This document shows positions 15,858-25,954 of a stretch of DNA of 64,000 nt, one piece after another. Source of the DNA: Advenella incenata. Lineage in GTDB: Bacteria; Pseudomonadota; Gammaproteobacteria; Burkholderiales; Burkholderiaceae_B. Each line of letters begins with the position of its first letter. Positions within the stretch are counted from its first letter, which is position 1. Below the pieces are notes generated by a model. It was not told the DNA's origin. It saw only the letters and a list, made by a program, of their open reading frames with translations, and did not search any database. The position numbers and the translations under genes were made by a program. Where the stretch lies: NCBI RefSeq assembly GCF_004217095.1, contig NZ_SHKO01000002.1, positions 868,001-932,000 on the forward strand, written 5' to 3'.

Positions 15858-17492
15858 TTATACAGCCTTGTCCGTATTCAGATGCTCGTCGAACGCGTCT
15901 TTCAGTTCTGCGGGCATGGCGGCGAGGCTTTGTCTGAAAAACTGTTGCTGCTCACGCTTGAGTTCCGGCATCAGCTGCGCCAGCCGCTGCGCGGCGTCGA
16001 AAGCGGGTTTTGCAAGCCCTTGCTCGAACGTATAAAACCACACGGCTTCCAGCAACAGGTTGGCCAGTTGCAGCGCCTGGTATCGGCCATGGCCTGCATC
16101 GTAGTCTTCCAGCGTATAGGCAACTACGCTGGACCAGTCAATATATCCCTTGGCGGCAGAAAATGTCGTATGAAATGGCGTGGTCGCTGTAATCACCTGC
16201 TTCATGCTCAGGGGCGCTTGCTTGCGAAACTGCGCCAGATCGCCGGGGCGACCCGGTGTACACGCGCCGCGCACGATCCGAAGAAGAAACACAATATTCC
16301 AGACGGAGCCGCCGCCCACGCCGAACCGGTCGCATATCCATTCAGACAGGCAGATCCAGCGCAACGCCTGTATCTGTACTGCAAGCGTGTCTTGCTGGAT
16401 ACGGTTATCCAGCAATGACTCTTTCCAGAACAGCCACAGTGAGAGCCCAATGTTGGCGGCCACGTCCTGCGCCGATTCGATGGCGCCCGTTTCATAGGCC
16501 GATTGCAAGGCCCTGGAAAAATATTTGATGGACTGCACGGCCAGGTCGCGCCGTTCCTGCATGGGCAGGCCATCGGGCTTAAGAACCATGGCTTTGAAAA
16601 GCAGGGCTTTCAGATTCAGGAACTCAAAGCGCACACGGGGATTATGCTGCACCACGGGGCGCAGTTTTGCGTCCGCCTGCAGCAAGTCCAGTTCCATCAG
16701 CGCCGCCCGCGCGCCTTCGGCGCTATAGCGGTTCCAGGCGCGGGCAATGGCCGCCATGGCCGAAAATGCGGCCTGGGAGCCAGAGCCGTCTTCATCGTCG
16801 ACCAGGTAGGGAGTCAGGTTCTCCAGGGCTTCCCAACTGCGGCGGACCTGTCCTTGCCGACGCCACGCCAGGCTTTCGTTGAGCACGGACAGTGCGGCCT
16901 GGAAATTGTCTTCGGCCGCAGCATGCGCTGCATGAAAATGCTCGGCGACCCCGGTCGAGTCGCTGGCGGCTACGCCGTCTTTGGCGGCGCGCATGGCAAG
17001 GGTCAGGCGATTCCAGAATGCCACATCCTGCATCGCGTAGTCGAGCGTGCCAGATGCCTGCCCGGCCCGGGGTTCAATGCCCAGAAAGGCCGCCAACGCG
17101 TCCATTGTCACTGCCTGTCCACCTTGGGTCACCCGCAGGCGCGCAGCCTCTGGCTCACTTATCCAGAACGGACCGCGGCTGCGGTTCGCCGGCATCAGGG
17201 CCGATGGCGCGCAGGCGCGATCCCAGCCCCAGCCGATCTCGATGCCCCAGGTCTTGAAATCAGCAAACGCGCGTGAAATCATCATGCGGGTATTTTGTTG
17301 CCCCGGAAAACGCGCGCAAATGTGCGATACCGGCAGGTTTTCGACGCCTGAGCGCCGGGCGTAATAAACCCGCAACAACAGCCACAACGATTGATACCGG
17401 GCGACTTGCCCCTGCACGGTTGGTCTTTGTGCAAGTTCAATGCAGATGATTGCCGGTGTGGCAGGGGATAGATGTGGTCTGGAGGGGCCCAT
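15858..17492 (-). CDS. large uncharacterised protein with helix-turn-helix-like N-terminus
   Basis: About 544 residues from the Met at 17492; the frame is open further upstream to a Met at 17609, but the added residues look non-coding. Residues 20-80 (QGQVARYQSLWLLLRVYYARR, then NLPVSHICARFPGQQNTRMM and SRAFADFKTWG) resemble a winged-helix unit. The rest is helical, Ala/Leu/Trp-rich and TPR-like in feel, including ALNLKALLFKAMVLK-type helices and TLEDYDAGHGRYQALQLANL. I do not recognise a named family. Possible roles are a transcriptional regulator or scaffold with a helical-repeat sensor. It converges on htpG and diverges from the OXA gene. Confidence 0.65.
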   Translation of the reverse strand: MGPSRPHLSPATPAIICIELAQRPTVQGQVARYQSLWLLLRVYYARRSGVENLPVSHICARFPGQQNTRMMISRAFADFKTWGIEIGWGWDRACAPSALMPANRSRGPFWISEPEAARLRVTQGGQAVTMDALAAFLGIEPRAGQASGTLDYAMQDVAFWNRLTLAMRAAKDGVAASDSTGVAEHFHAAHAAAEDNFQAALSVLNESLAWRRQGQVRRSWEALENLTPYLVDDEDGSGSQAAFSAMAAIARAWNRYSAEGARAALMELDLLQADAKLRPVVQHNPRVRFEFLNLKALLFKAMVLKPDGLPMQERRDLAVQSIKYFSRALQSAYETGAIESAQDVAANIGLSLWLFWKESLLDNRIQQDTLAVQIQALRWICLSEWICDRFGVGGGSVWNIVFLLRIVRGACTPGRPGDLAQFRKQAPLSMKQVITATTPFHTTFSAAKGYIDWSSVVAYTLEDYDAGHGRYQALQLANLLLEAVWFYTFEQGLAKPAFDAAQRLAQLMPELKREQQQFFRQSLAAMPAELKDAFDEHLNTDKAV

Positions 17493-17646
17493 GGAAAGAT
17501 CCGTAAGCGAAAAATTGAGAGACAGGTTACGCGTGTTACAGCAGCTGATTTTACGCTGCTGGTCGCCTCGCATAGTATTGCATCCTGCCGGCAGCAAAAT
17601 GCAATTCAAATTTTTTCCACTTAACTCATTTCAAACAAGGTGTGAT

Positions 17647-18480
17647 ATGAAAATATCTCGTTATGTAACCGGTATCCTGTTGGCCATTGCTGCTCTGTCA
17701 CAGGGCGCTGCCGCGCAGGCGGGTCAGGGATGCAAGCCAGAGGCCAAAGCCACCGCAGCCTTCGAACAGGAGGGTGTGCAGGGTACGTTTGTGTTAATGA
17801 ATACACGAACCGGCCAGCGACTGTGCCATAACCCCAAACGGGCCGAAACTGGTTTGCTGCCAGCGTCAACCTATAAGATACCCAATGCCCTGATTGCCTT
17901 GGAGAGCGGCGTGGCCAGTGGCGCCGACTTCCCGCTCGCATGGAACCAAAAGCGCAATCCGAGGCAGCCATGGTGGCCCCAGGCGTGGGCTGGGGACCAG
18001 ACGCTGCAAACGGCGCTGCCTAATTCGGTAGTGTGGTATTTCCAGGAGCTGGCCAGGAGAATCAATCCCCAGCGCATGCAAGCCTACGTGGATCGCTTTG
18101 ACTATGGCAATCGCAATATCACAGGCGGCATAGACCAGTTCTGGCTCACCGGCGGCCTGCGCATTTCGGCGCTCCAGCAAGTGGATTTTCTGGACCGTTT
18201 TTACTCGCGTACCCTGGGCGTTTCCGATCGCGCGACCGATGTCGTCAAAAAAGCCATCATATTGGAAAAAGAAGAGGGTTACACGTTAAGTGGCAAGACC
18301 GGCATGGCCGGCTTTGGCGAGGCAAGTATGAAGGTGAAGACAGGCTGGCTGGTCGGATACCTGGAGACCAGCGACAATACTTACATCTATGCCATGAACA
18401 TGGATGTGGATCAGGGGCATGGTCCTGAGTTGCGCATGAAAATCACCAAGGCCATCATGCAAGATCTTGGACTGATTTGA
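17647..18480 (+). CDS. class D beta-lactamase (OXA type)
   Basis: 277 residues, exported by a signal peptide ending near AAAQA. All class D serine beta-lactamase motifs are present: S74-T-Y-K77 (active serine and carboxylatable lysine), S127-V-V, Y153-G-N, W166 of the omega region (WLTGG) and K217-T-G. It hydrolyses beta-lactams in the periplasm; the spectrum cannot be read from sequence. The frame extends upstream to 17440, but the Met at 17647 starts a proper signal peptide. Base composition matches the neighbours, and there are no integron or IS signatures, so it looks chromosomal and intrinsic rather than acquired. ampD, on the opposite strand, is the next gene. Confidence 0.93.
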   Translation: MKISRYVTGILLAIAALSQGAAAQAGQGCKPEAKATAAFEQEGVQGTFVLMNTRTGQRLCHNPKRAETGLLPASTYKIPNALIALESGVASGADFPLAWNQKRNPRQPWWPQAWAGDQTLQTALPNSVVWYFQELARRINPQRMQAYVDRFDYGNRNITGGIDQFWLTGGLRISALQQVDFLDRFYSRTLGVSDRATDVVKKAIILEKEEGYTLSGKTGMAGFGEASMKVKTGWLVGYLETSDNTYIYAMNMDVDQGHGPELRMKITKAIMQDLGLI

Positions 18481-18586
18481 CGGTTGGGCTGGTCAACTGA
18501 AGTCTGGGAGCGTCAGATAAATGTCGACCAGATCCGTACGCGATCAAGTGCATGATGACGGTGGTGTGCGGCGTCGCAATATGACG

Positions 18587-19204
18587 CTACACCGCAACCA
18601 GCCGTTGGCTCGCAATGCCTTCAGGCATCTGCCGCCAATCCCAGCCTGTCAGCCGTTTGTACCAATGCCAGTCGAAATACGGTCCCGGGTCGGTCTTGCG
18701 TTTGGGGGCAATGTGTTCGTGGCCGCGTACGGCTTTAAGCGTATAGCGGTTGCGCAAGACGGTGGTAAGTGCAGCCAGTTGCAAATACTGCTCGTCGGTA
18801 AAGGGGGTAAAGTCTGTGCCTTCCAGTTCAATACCGATGGAAAAGTCATTACAGCGATCACGCCCGTCAAAACGCGACACCCCGGCGTGCCAGGCGCGCC
18901 TGTCGGTGCTCACAAACTGGATAATGCGTCCGTTGCGGCCGATAAAAAAGTGCGCCGAGACGCGCAGATCGGCAATCTCTGCAAAGAACGGGTGATCTTG
19001 CGGGTTCAGGGTATTGGTAAAAAGCTGCTGCACATGTGGTCCGCCAAACTGGTTGGGCGGCAGGCTGATATTGTGGATCACCAGAAGGGAAATGTTTTCC
19101 AGCAGGGGGCGGCGGTCCTGGTTGGGAGAGCGGATATGTCGGACCCCGGGCTGTGGACACAGCCAGCCGCGTCGGTCCAGTTTAAGGTCTTCGGTCATAG
19201 TCAT
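18587..19204 (-). CDS. ampD: 1,6-anhydro-N-acetylmuramyl-L-alanine amidase AmpD
   Basis: A 205-residue cytosolic zinc amidase of the N-acetylmuramoyl-L-alanine amidase 2 family, which strips peptides from anhydro-muropeptides during murein recycling. Zinc ligands fit H44 (LVIHNISLPP), H162 (VRGHEHIAP) and D172 (KRKTDPGPYFDW). Catalytic Glu126 (IGIELEG) and Lys170 are in place. The block VSAHFFIGRNGRIIQFVST and AWHAGVSRFDGR are typical of AmpD. No signal peptide, so cytosolic AmpD rather than AmpDh. It converges with the OXA beta-lactamase gene. AmpD loss raises AmpR-type inducers in other bacteria, but no ampR is in the window. Confidence 0.95.
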   Translation of the reverse strand: MTMTEDLKLDRRGWLCPQPGVRHIRSPNQDRRPLLENISLLVIHNISLPPNQFGGPHVQQLFTNTLNPQDHPFFAEIADLRVSAHFFIGRNGRIIQFVSTDRRAWHAGVSRFDGRDRCNDFSIGIELEGTDFTPFTDEQYLQLAALTTVLRNRYTLKAVRGHEHIAPKRKTDPGPYFDWHWYKRLTGWDWRQMPEGIASQRLVAV

Positions 19205-19252
19205 ATTTCATCTGTCATAGGCGGACCGTTTAAAGGCATATTATTGTGCGTG

Positions 19253-19513
19253 TTATTTCACACCCAGCCTGGCATGGTCCTGGCTGCACCACTGGCGGCC
19301 CTGTTGCGTGATCGCTTCGGAAGCGGGCAGATACACGCCGCAATGGGCGCATTGCACCATATCTTCTTCAGGAAGGCTGGCAGGCGCCGCACCCGAGGCG
19401 CGGGCTGCCTGTGCGGCTGCGCCGTCATTGAGCTTGCGGATAAAGCTGCGCAGAAAGTGACGCAGCACCAGGTAGAGCACACAAAGCAGGACGATCGTAA
19501 TAATAAAGCGCAT
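19253..19513 (-). CDS. small membrane zinc-ribbon-like protein (PP0621 family)
   Basis: An 86-residue protein. One N-terminal membrane helix (MRFIITIVLLCVLYLVLRHF) is followed by a basic linker and a C-terminal motif VQCAHCGVYLPASEAI ... QWCSQDHARLG. The C-x-x-C and the later C/H pair could bind a metal. This matches the PP0621 family of short proteins found beside ampD and ccsA-like genes in beta- and gamma-proteobacteria. Function is unknown. Its start codon overlaps the stop region of the CcsA-like gene by one base, so they form an operon. Confidence 0.8.
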   Translation of the reverse strand: MRFIITIVLLCVLYLVLRHFLRSFIRKLNDGAAAQAARASGAAPASLPEEDMVQCAHCGVYLPASEAITQQGRQWCSQDHARLGVK

Positions 19514-20364
19514 CAGGCACCTCCTTTGTGCAGCATGACATCAAATATAAAGCGGGTGCCGGTGTAGGCAATCATGAGCAGGGCAAAGCCCACCAGAGTC
19601 CAGCGCAGGGCAAAGCGGCCGCGCCAGCCACGCAGGGCACGCCCCAGTAGCAGCAACCCGAAAACCACCCATGACATCATGGTGAACACGGTTTTGTGGT
19701 CAAACGGCAGCAGTACGCCAGTCAGTCTCATGGAAACGGCTACCCCTGTAATAATGGACAGGGTCAGCAGGACAAAGCCGATCCAGATCAGGCGAAACAG
19801 GATTTTTTCCTGGACCAGCAGCGGTGGTTGCTCTTCTAGCGCGCGGGCAAAGATTGAGCGTTCGGCGCGGGCTTGCACCGGCTGGTGCAGGTAACGGTCC
19901 AGCGAGGTCATTAGAAATGCCTGAATGGCGGCAATGGCGATCAGGCTGTAGGCGCCGATGGAAATAAGCAGGTGCACCTGGAAATAGGCGTCGGCCACTG
20001 GAATGACCAGGCTGTCGTGGCCCGGAAACAGGGCTGCCAAGAGGCAAATAACCCCGGCAATGGGCAAAAGCAGCAGTTTTAAGCCACCGATGTCGCTAAT
20101 GAGATTTTCCAGCCAGAAGACGATCATGCCCAGCCAGATGGTGAGCGATAAGCCTACAGACCAGGACAGGCGCAGCGAACTTTCGTGCAGCATGGCCATG
20201 TGCACGGCCACGCCATGCACAATAATCACGGCAGCCAGCAGCCAGCGGGAGGTTCCGGCGGCCAGTACAGGTCGGTTTGAGCCGAGCAGGGGCCGCCAAA
20301 TTAGTAAACTGAGCAGCAGATAGGCCACGGTGGCCAGAGAGTGAAATACAATGTCGTAAGACAT
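19513..20364 (-). CDS. CcsA/YpjD-like cytochrome c biogenesis-type membrane protein
   Basis: About 283 residues from the Met at 20364 (MSYDIVFHSLATVAYLLLSL); the frame is open to 20463, but the extra residues are not membrane-like. About eight transmembrane helices are visible. The CcsA/CcmC family markers are present: histidines in VHLLISIGAYSLIAIAAIQA and FDHKTVFTMMSWVVFGLLLL, and the aromatic W-R-G-R-F-A-L-R-W loop. It is annotated in related genomes as cytochrome c assembly protein or inner-membrane protein YpjD. It is encoded next to ffh in gamma-proteobacteria (ypjD-ffh) and here as well, divergent from ffh. Confidence 0.85.
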   Translation of the reverse strand: MSYDIVFHSLATVAYLLLSLLIWRPLLGSNRPVLAAGTSRWLLAAVIIVHGVAVHMAMLHESSLRLSWSVGLSLTIWLGMIVFWLENLISDIGGLKLLLLPIAGVICLLAALFPGHDSLVIPVADAYFQVHLLISIGAYSLIAIAAIQAFLMTSLDRYLHQPVQARAERSIFARALEEQPPLLVQEKILFRLIWIGFVLLTLSIITGVAVSMRLTGVLLPFDHKTVFTMMSWVVFGLLLLGRALRGWRGRFALRWTLVGFALLMIAYTGTRFIFDVMLHKGGA

Positions 20365-20481
20365 AAAATAATGACGTGTGTTTCCGGATAAGCAATCAGC
20401 GGATCTGCATAGCTCGATTCGGCCTGCAGGCATATAGTATAGCCGTTTTGCCCATTCCCCCATTTACTTCAGTGAAATTCC

Positions 20482-21906
20482 ATGTTTGATAATTTGACCA
20501 ACCGGTTATCCCGGGCCATGAAAACCCTGCGCGGGGAAGCGCGCCTGACCGAAGCCAATACCCAGGAGATGCTGCGCGAAGTGCGCATGGCGCTGCTGGA
20601 GGCCGATGTATCCCTGCCTGTGGTGCGCGAGTTCGTTGCCAAAGTTAAGGAACGGGCGCTGGGCACCGATGTCACAGGCAGCCTGAACCCGGGCCAGGCG
20701 CTGGTCGGGGTGGTGCACAAGGAACTGACCGCCGTGATGGGCGGCGATTTGGGTGCCGAGGCCTCGGAGCTGGATCTGACCACCACGCCGCCGGCCATTA
20801 TTCTGATGGCGGGTCTGCAGGGGGCGGGTAAAACCACCACCACCGGTAAGCTGGCGCGCCTGCTGGTGACCGGCGAGCTGATCCAGAACGGTCGCAAGGT
20901 CCCGAAAAAGAAAGTACTGGTCGTCAGTGTCGACGTTTATCGCCCTGCGGCGATTGAACAGTTGCGCACGGTGGCCGGCCAGGTGGGGGCTGACTTCTTC
21001 CCGTCTGCTGCCGACCAGAAGCCGCGCGATATTGCGCTGGCTGCGGTCGATTACGCCCGCAAGCATCATTATGAAGTGCTGATTGTCGATACCGCGGGCC
21101 GCCTGGGTGTGGACGAGGCCATGATGCAGGAAATCAGCATGCTGCACGGGCTGATCAAGCCGATTGAGACGCTGTTCGTGGTTGACGCCATGCAGGGCCA
21201 GGATGCGGTAAACGTGGCCAAGGCGTTCGGCGAAGCATTGCCCCTGACCGGCGTGGTGCTGACCAAGCTGGATGGCGATGCGCGCGGGGGCGCGGCGCTC
21301 TCGGTGCGTCATGTGACGGGCAAGCCGCTGAAATTTATCGGGATGTCCGAAAAACTGGACGGCCTGGAAGTGTTTCACCCGGAACGGATGGCGCAGCGCG
21401 TACTGGGCATGGGCGATATCGTATCGCTGGTGGAGCAGGCGCAGCGCAATATTGATATTGCCGAAGCGCAAAAGTTGGCGTCCAAGATCAAGACAGGCGA
21501 TCGCTTTGACCTGAATGATTTTCGTGAACAATTACAGCAGGTAAAGAAAATGGGCGATATGAGTTCGCTCATGGAAAAACTGCCCGCGCAATTTGCCCAG
21601 GCCGCTGGCCAGATCCAGGGTGGCCAGGCCGAGAAACAATTGCGTCGCACCGAAGGCATTCTGAACTCCATGACGCCGCAAGAGCGCAGCAAACCTGAGT
21701 TGCTTAAGGCAACGCGCAAGCGTCGTATTGCGGCGGGCGCTGGGGTGCCGGTGCAGGAAGTGAACAAGCTGCTTAAGCAGTTTGAGCAGATGCAGGGCAT
21801 GATGAAGCAGTTCAAGAAAGGCGGCATGGGCAAGATGATGCGCGCCATGGGCGGCTTAAAGGGCCTCAAAGGCGGCATGGGCGCGTTTGGTAATTTCAAG
21901 AAGTAA
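20482..21906 (+). CDS. ffh: signal recognition particle protein Ffh
   Basis: A 474-residue SRP54 GTPase. Domains in order: N domain (1-90, helical bundle with LREVRMALLEADVSLPVVRE), G domain with P-loop GLQGAGKTTTTGKLA (111-125), the insertion-box region with VDVYRPAAIEQLRTVAGQV, DTAGRLGVDEAMM, TKLDGDARGGAALS and the closing GMSEKLDGLEVFHPERMA. The Met-rich M domain (330-474) ends in a GMGKMMRAMGGLKGLKGGMG tail. It binds 4.5S RNA and signal sequences and docks to FtsY for co-translational membrane targeting. Divergent from the CcsA-like gene. Confidence 0.98.
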   Translation: MFDNLTNRLSRAMKTLRGEARLTEANTQEMLREVRMALLEADVSLPVVREFVAKVKERALGTDVTGSLNPGQALVGVVHKELTAVMGGDLGAEASELDLTTTPPAIILMAGLQGAGKTTTTGKLARLLVTGELIQNGRKVPKKKVLVVSVDVYRPAAIEQLRTVAGQVGADFFPSAADQKPRDIALAAVDYARKHHYEVLIVDTAGRLGVDEAMMQEISMLHGLIKPIETLFVVDAMQGQDAVNVAKAFGEALPLTGVVLTKLDGDARGGAALSVRHVTGKPLKFIGMSEKLDGLEVFHPERMAQRVLGMGDIVSLVEQAQRNIDIAEAQKLASKIKTGDRFDLNDFREQLQQVKKMGDMSSLMEKLPAQFAQAAGQIQGGQAEKQLRRTEGILNSMTPQERSKPELLKATRKRRIAAGAGVPVQEVNKLLKQFEQMQGMMKQFKKGGMGKMMRAMGGLKGLKGGMGAFGNFKK

Positions 21907-21922
21907 GCGGGTTCAAAAGCAG

Positions 21923-21978
21923 TGGTGCCAAGGGGGGGACTCGAACCCCCACACCCGAAGGCACATGGATCTGAACCA
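21923..21978 (-). pseudogene. truncated tRNA-Leu (anticodon CAG), 3' part only
   Basis: The minus strand carries the 3' part of a tRNA-Leu: TGG TTCAGAT CCA (anticodon stem-loop, anticodon CAG), a long variable arm TGCCTTCGGGTGT, a T-arm GGGGGTTCGAGTCCCCC and the acceptor 3' strand CCTTGGC plus ACCA. The D-arm and 5' acceptor strand are absent; unrelated AT-rich sequence stands in their place. Loss of everything upstream of the anticodon stem is the pattern left by integrase recombination at a tRNA 3' end. Confidence 0.75.
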
Positions 21979-22079
21979 AATGACGATTGAGTAATGCGGA
22001 TTGCTCAATGGTTTGAATTGCCATGCAATATATGCTGCAGATTATTCAACAATAATTTGATAAGCGACTGGGTATAAAG

Positions 22080-22116
22080 ATGCATACGCGCAGGTTTTGC
22101 GCGATGCATTTTTTTT
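22080..22116 (+). terminator. intrinsic terminator before the ICMT-like gene
   Basis: ATGCATACGCGCA and TGCGCGATGCAT form a long stem with a short loop (GGTTT), followed by eight T residues (22109-22116). It ends only 11 bp before the next start codon. It probably terminates ffh transcripts, or acts as an attenuator for the downstream gene. Confidence 0.75.
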
Positions 22117-22127
22117 GAGTACCCATT

Positions 22128-22856
22128 ATGTCCCTGAGTGAATTTACAGAGAGTACGATCGCTACCGGTGCTGCTACCGGTGCCGCGAGTGCCCATGGCC
22201 CGCGCGTCATACCTGCCAAACCTGATTCGGCCGTCTATGCCAGGCTCAAGCGCCTAGGTCGTGTACAGCGCCTGCGACGGGTGCTGCTGGTTTGTGCCGC
22301 ACTGGTTATTGTTGCCATGTCCCTGTTTACCGAATCGGCCTGGCGCGATGTGACGCTTATGCATGACCTGATCCAGGCGGGCGGCCTGGTGTTGATCCTG
22401 TGCGGCGCGTTGGGGCGCATCTGGTCCTCGCTTTATCTGAATGGTCGCAAGAATACCGAGCTGATGACGCACGGCCCGTATTCAGTTACGCGCAACCCAC
22501 TGTATATGTTTTCCATCATGGGCGTGACCGGCATGGGGCTGCTCTCGGGCTCGCTATTGACCGGCCTGGTCAGCGGCGGCTTGATCTATTTGGTGTTCAA
22601 CTGGGTGATTGCGCAGGAAGAAGATACGCTGCAGATGATATTCGGTGTGCCCTACAGTCAGTATAAAAAACATGTGCCGCGCCTGGGCATTACCTTGCGC
22701 CACTGGAATAACCCGGCGCACCTGGAAATTTCCATGAAGGCGCTGGGGCGCACCGTGCGCGAGGCCCTGTGTTTTCTGCTGGCCGGGCCGTTTTTTATTC
22801 TGTTGAATTATCTGCACAAGGACGCGATTTTGCCGGTGCTGATGCATGTGTTTTGA
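22128..22856 (+). CDS. isoprenylcysteine carboxyl methyltransferase-family membrane protein
   Basis: A 242-residue integral membrane protein. After a polar N-terminus come four to five membrane helices. The ICMT/PEMT-type SAM-binding signature is present: ELMTHGPYSVTRNPLYMFSI, then the second half AQEEDTLQMIFGVPYSQYKK and HVPRLG (E-E and Y...Y...V-P-R). Bacterial members methylate unknown small substrates or lipids. The N-terminal tail contains two near-identical 12-bp tandem repeats (22161-22184) giving ATGAATGA, a possible length-variable stretch. A strong terminator lies just upstream, so its promoter must be within or overlap that hairpin. Confidence 0.82.
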   Translation: MSLSEFTESTIATGAATGAASAHGPRVIPAKPDSAVYARLKRLGRVQRLRRVLLVCAALVIVAMSLFTESAWRDVTLMHDLIQAGGLVLILCGALGRIWSSLYLNGRKNTELMTHGPYSVTRNPLYMFSIMGVTGMGLLSGSLLTGLVSGGLIYLVFNWVIAQEEDTLQMIFGVPYSQYKKHVPRLGITLRHWNNPAHLEISMKALGRTVREALCFLLAGPFFILLNYLHKDAILPVLMHVF

Positions 22857-23194
22857 GGGTGGGAGCTTGCCGCTGCACGCTTCGGTAGACCTCCGGTGCT
22901 GATAAAGAAGAAAACGCTGACACAACACCATTGATATTAATCCTGGGCCAGATTGTTGGTGTCAGATTTGTATGTCACGTTCTGTCTGGCAATATCACGC
23001 ATGTGCAGTATTCAGCATACAATAAAAAACCCAGCGATATTTTCATATGCAGGGTTTTGTCTGTCTATGCATGCCGACAGGGTCTTTTGTATAGGCCCAT
23101 GGCAGGCGGTCCTCATGTCGGTTGTGCACGATAGAAATATCGGCTCGAACCGGAGCCTGATACCCGTAGAAGGGATCAGGCTGAACCCAGGCAA
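22857..23194. other. gene-free spacer with two hairpins
   Basis: No credible gene is seen in this 338-bp gap between convergent genes. AAAACCC (23026-23032) with GGGTTTT (23052-23058) could terminate the plus-strand gene. AGCCTGAT-A-CCC (23154-23165) with GGGATCAGGCT (23172-23182) forms a strong hairpin 13 bp past the stop of kbp, without a T-run, and is probably its transcript end. Confidence 0.45.
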
Positions 23195-23629
23195 TTACTT
23201 GGGAATACGCAGAACCTGGCCTGGATAGATTTTATCCGGGTGGCTTAGCATTGGGCGGTTGGCTTCAAAGATTTTCTGGTACTGGTTGGCATCGCCATAC
23301 TGGTCTTTGGAGATCTTGGACAGGGTATCACCGGATTTGACGGTGTAGAAGTTGGATTCTTCTCCGGCTGCAGCTGCAGACAACTGGTTGTCTACAGAAG
23401 CCACGCCCTGCGTATTGCCAATTGCGATTGCAATTTTTTCCGCGTCGGCGGTACTTGCGGCATTGCCTTTCACTGTGACCTTGTCACCATCAACGGCGAT
23501 ATCCAGACCATCAGCATTCAGGCCGTGCTTGGCCAGTTCCTTTTTGAGATCGTCGGGGGTTGCCGCTTGCGCTTCGCTACCACCAAATACTTTCTCGCCG
23601 ACTTCTTTAATAAAACTGAGAATACCCAT
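23195..23629 (-). CDS. kbp: potassium-binding BON-LysM protein Kbp (YgaU)
   Basis: A 144-residue protein with the exact domain order of E. coli Kbp/YgaU: a short N-terminal helix (MGILSFIKEVGEKVFGG), a BON domain (about 25-85, with VDGDKVTVKGNAASTADAEK and IAIGNTQGVASVDNQ) and a LysM domain (about 95-142, FYTVKSGDTLSKISKDQYGD to KIYPGQVLRIPK). The E. coli protein binds K+ and is needed for growth at high potassium. No signal peptide is visible, also as in Kbp. Monocistronic, flanked by hairpins. Confidence 0.9.
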   Translation of the reverse strand: MGILSFIKEVGEKVFGGSEAQAATPDDLKKELAKHGLNADGLDIAVDGDKVTVKGNAASTADAEKIAIAIGNTQGVASVDNQLSAAAAGEESNFYTVKSGDTLSKISKDQYGDANQYQKIFEANRPMLSHPDKIYPGQVLRIPK

Positions 23630-23945
23630 TGTTATGACTCCTTGTTATCGTAAATGACAACTGCAACTTCAACTTCAATATAGCACGGTTAGTGCGTAGC
23701 GCTATTATTCATGGAATACATGACAAACGGAAGACCCCGAAAGTTAACAAATGTTAGATCGTGCCAATCGCTGTGCAAAATCCGGCAACGTCGCTCAATG
23801 AGGATGCAAAGCTGAATAAATGCAGGATTCTTTACTTCGGGCGCCAGGGTGTGCCTTGCAAGTGGCTTCTTGCAGGCTGAAAGTGGATTAATTGTCCTGC
23901 GTTAGGGTTGGCGCTTTGGGCAAGCGCAACATGCCAATCGCTCAA
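23630..23945. other. gene-free spacer
   Basis: About 316 bp between kbp and the terminator at 23946. It must hold the kbp promoter. A repeated CAACTTCAACTTCAAT stretch lies at about 23661-23680. No open frame with coding character was found. Confidence 0.4.
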
Positions 23946-23985
23946 AGCAAAAAGCCGCACATTGCTGTTGCGGCTTTTTGCTTTT
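23946..23985. terminator. strong bidirectional intrinsic terminator
   Basis: AGCAAAAAGCCGC (23946-23958) and GCGGCTTTTTGCT (23970-23982) form a perfect 13-bp stem with an 11-nt loop. T-rich tails lie on both strands. It lies 57 bp past the stop of pip and probably terminates that operon. Confidence 0.85.
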
Positions 23986-24042
23986 ACCAACCGGTTATCC
24001 CGGCGATACTAATTTTAAAGCGATGCTGCTTTTCCGGTCGCG

Positions 24043-25814
<1,772 letters not shown>

Positions 25815-25954
25815 GGGTCAAAGGGGCAAGGGCGTACAAAGTCTGGCTTCTTGTCCGGGCGCCAATCCACCAGGCCCAGGGGGCTATCGGGCGGAGAGTC
25901 GCTCGGACGACGGAACCTGCATTGTAGTGCATTCGCCCCGCAGGCGCGGGTTGC

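Noticed and set aside
17440-17646. N-terminal extension of the beta-lactamase frame
   Set aside because: The extension has no signal peptide and overlaps the promoter region of the opposite gene; the Met at 17647 begins a proper export signal.
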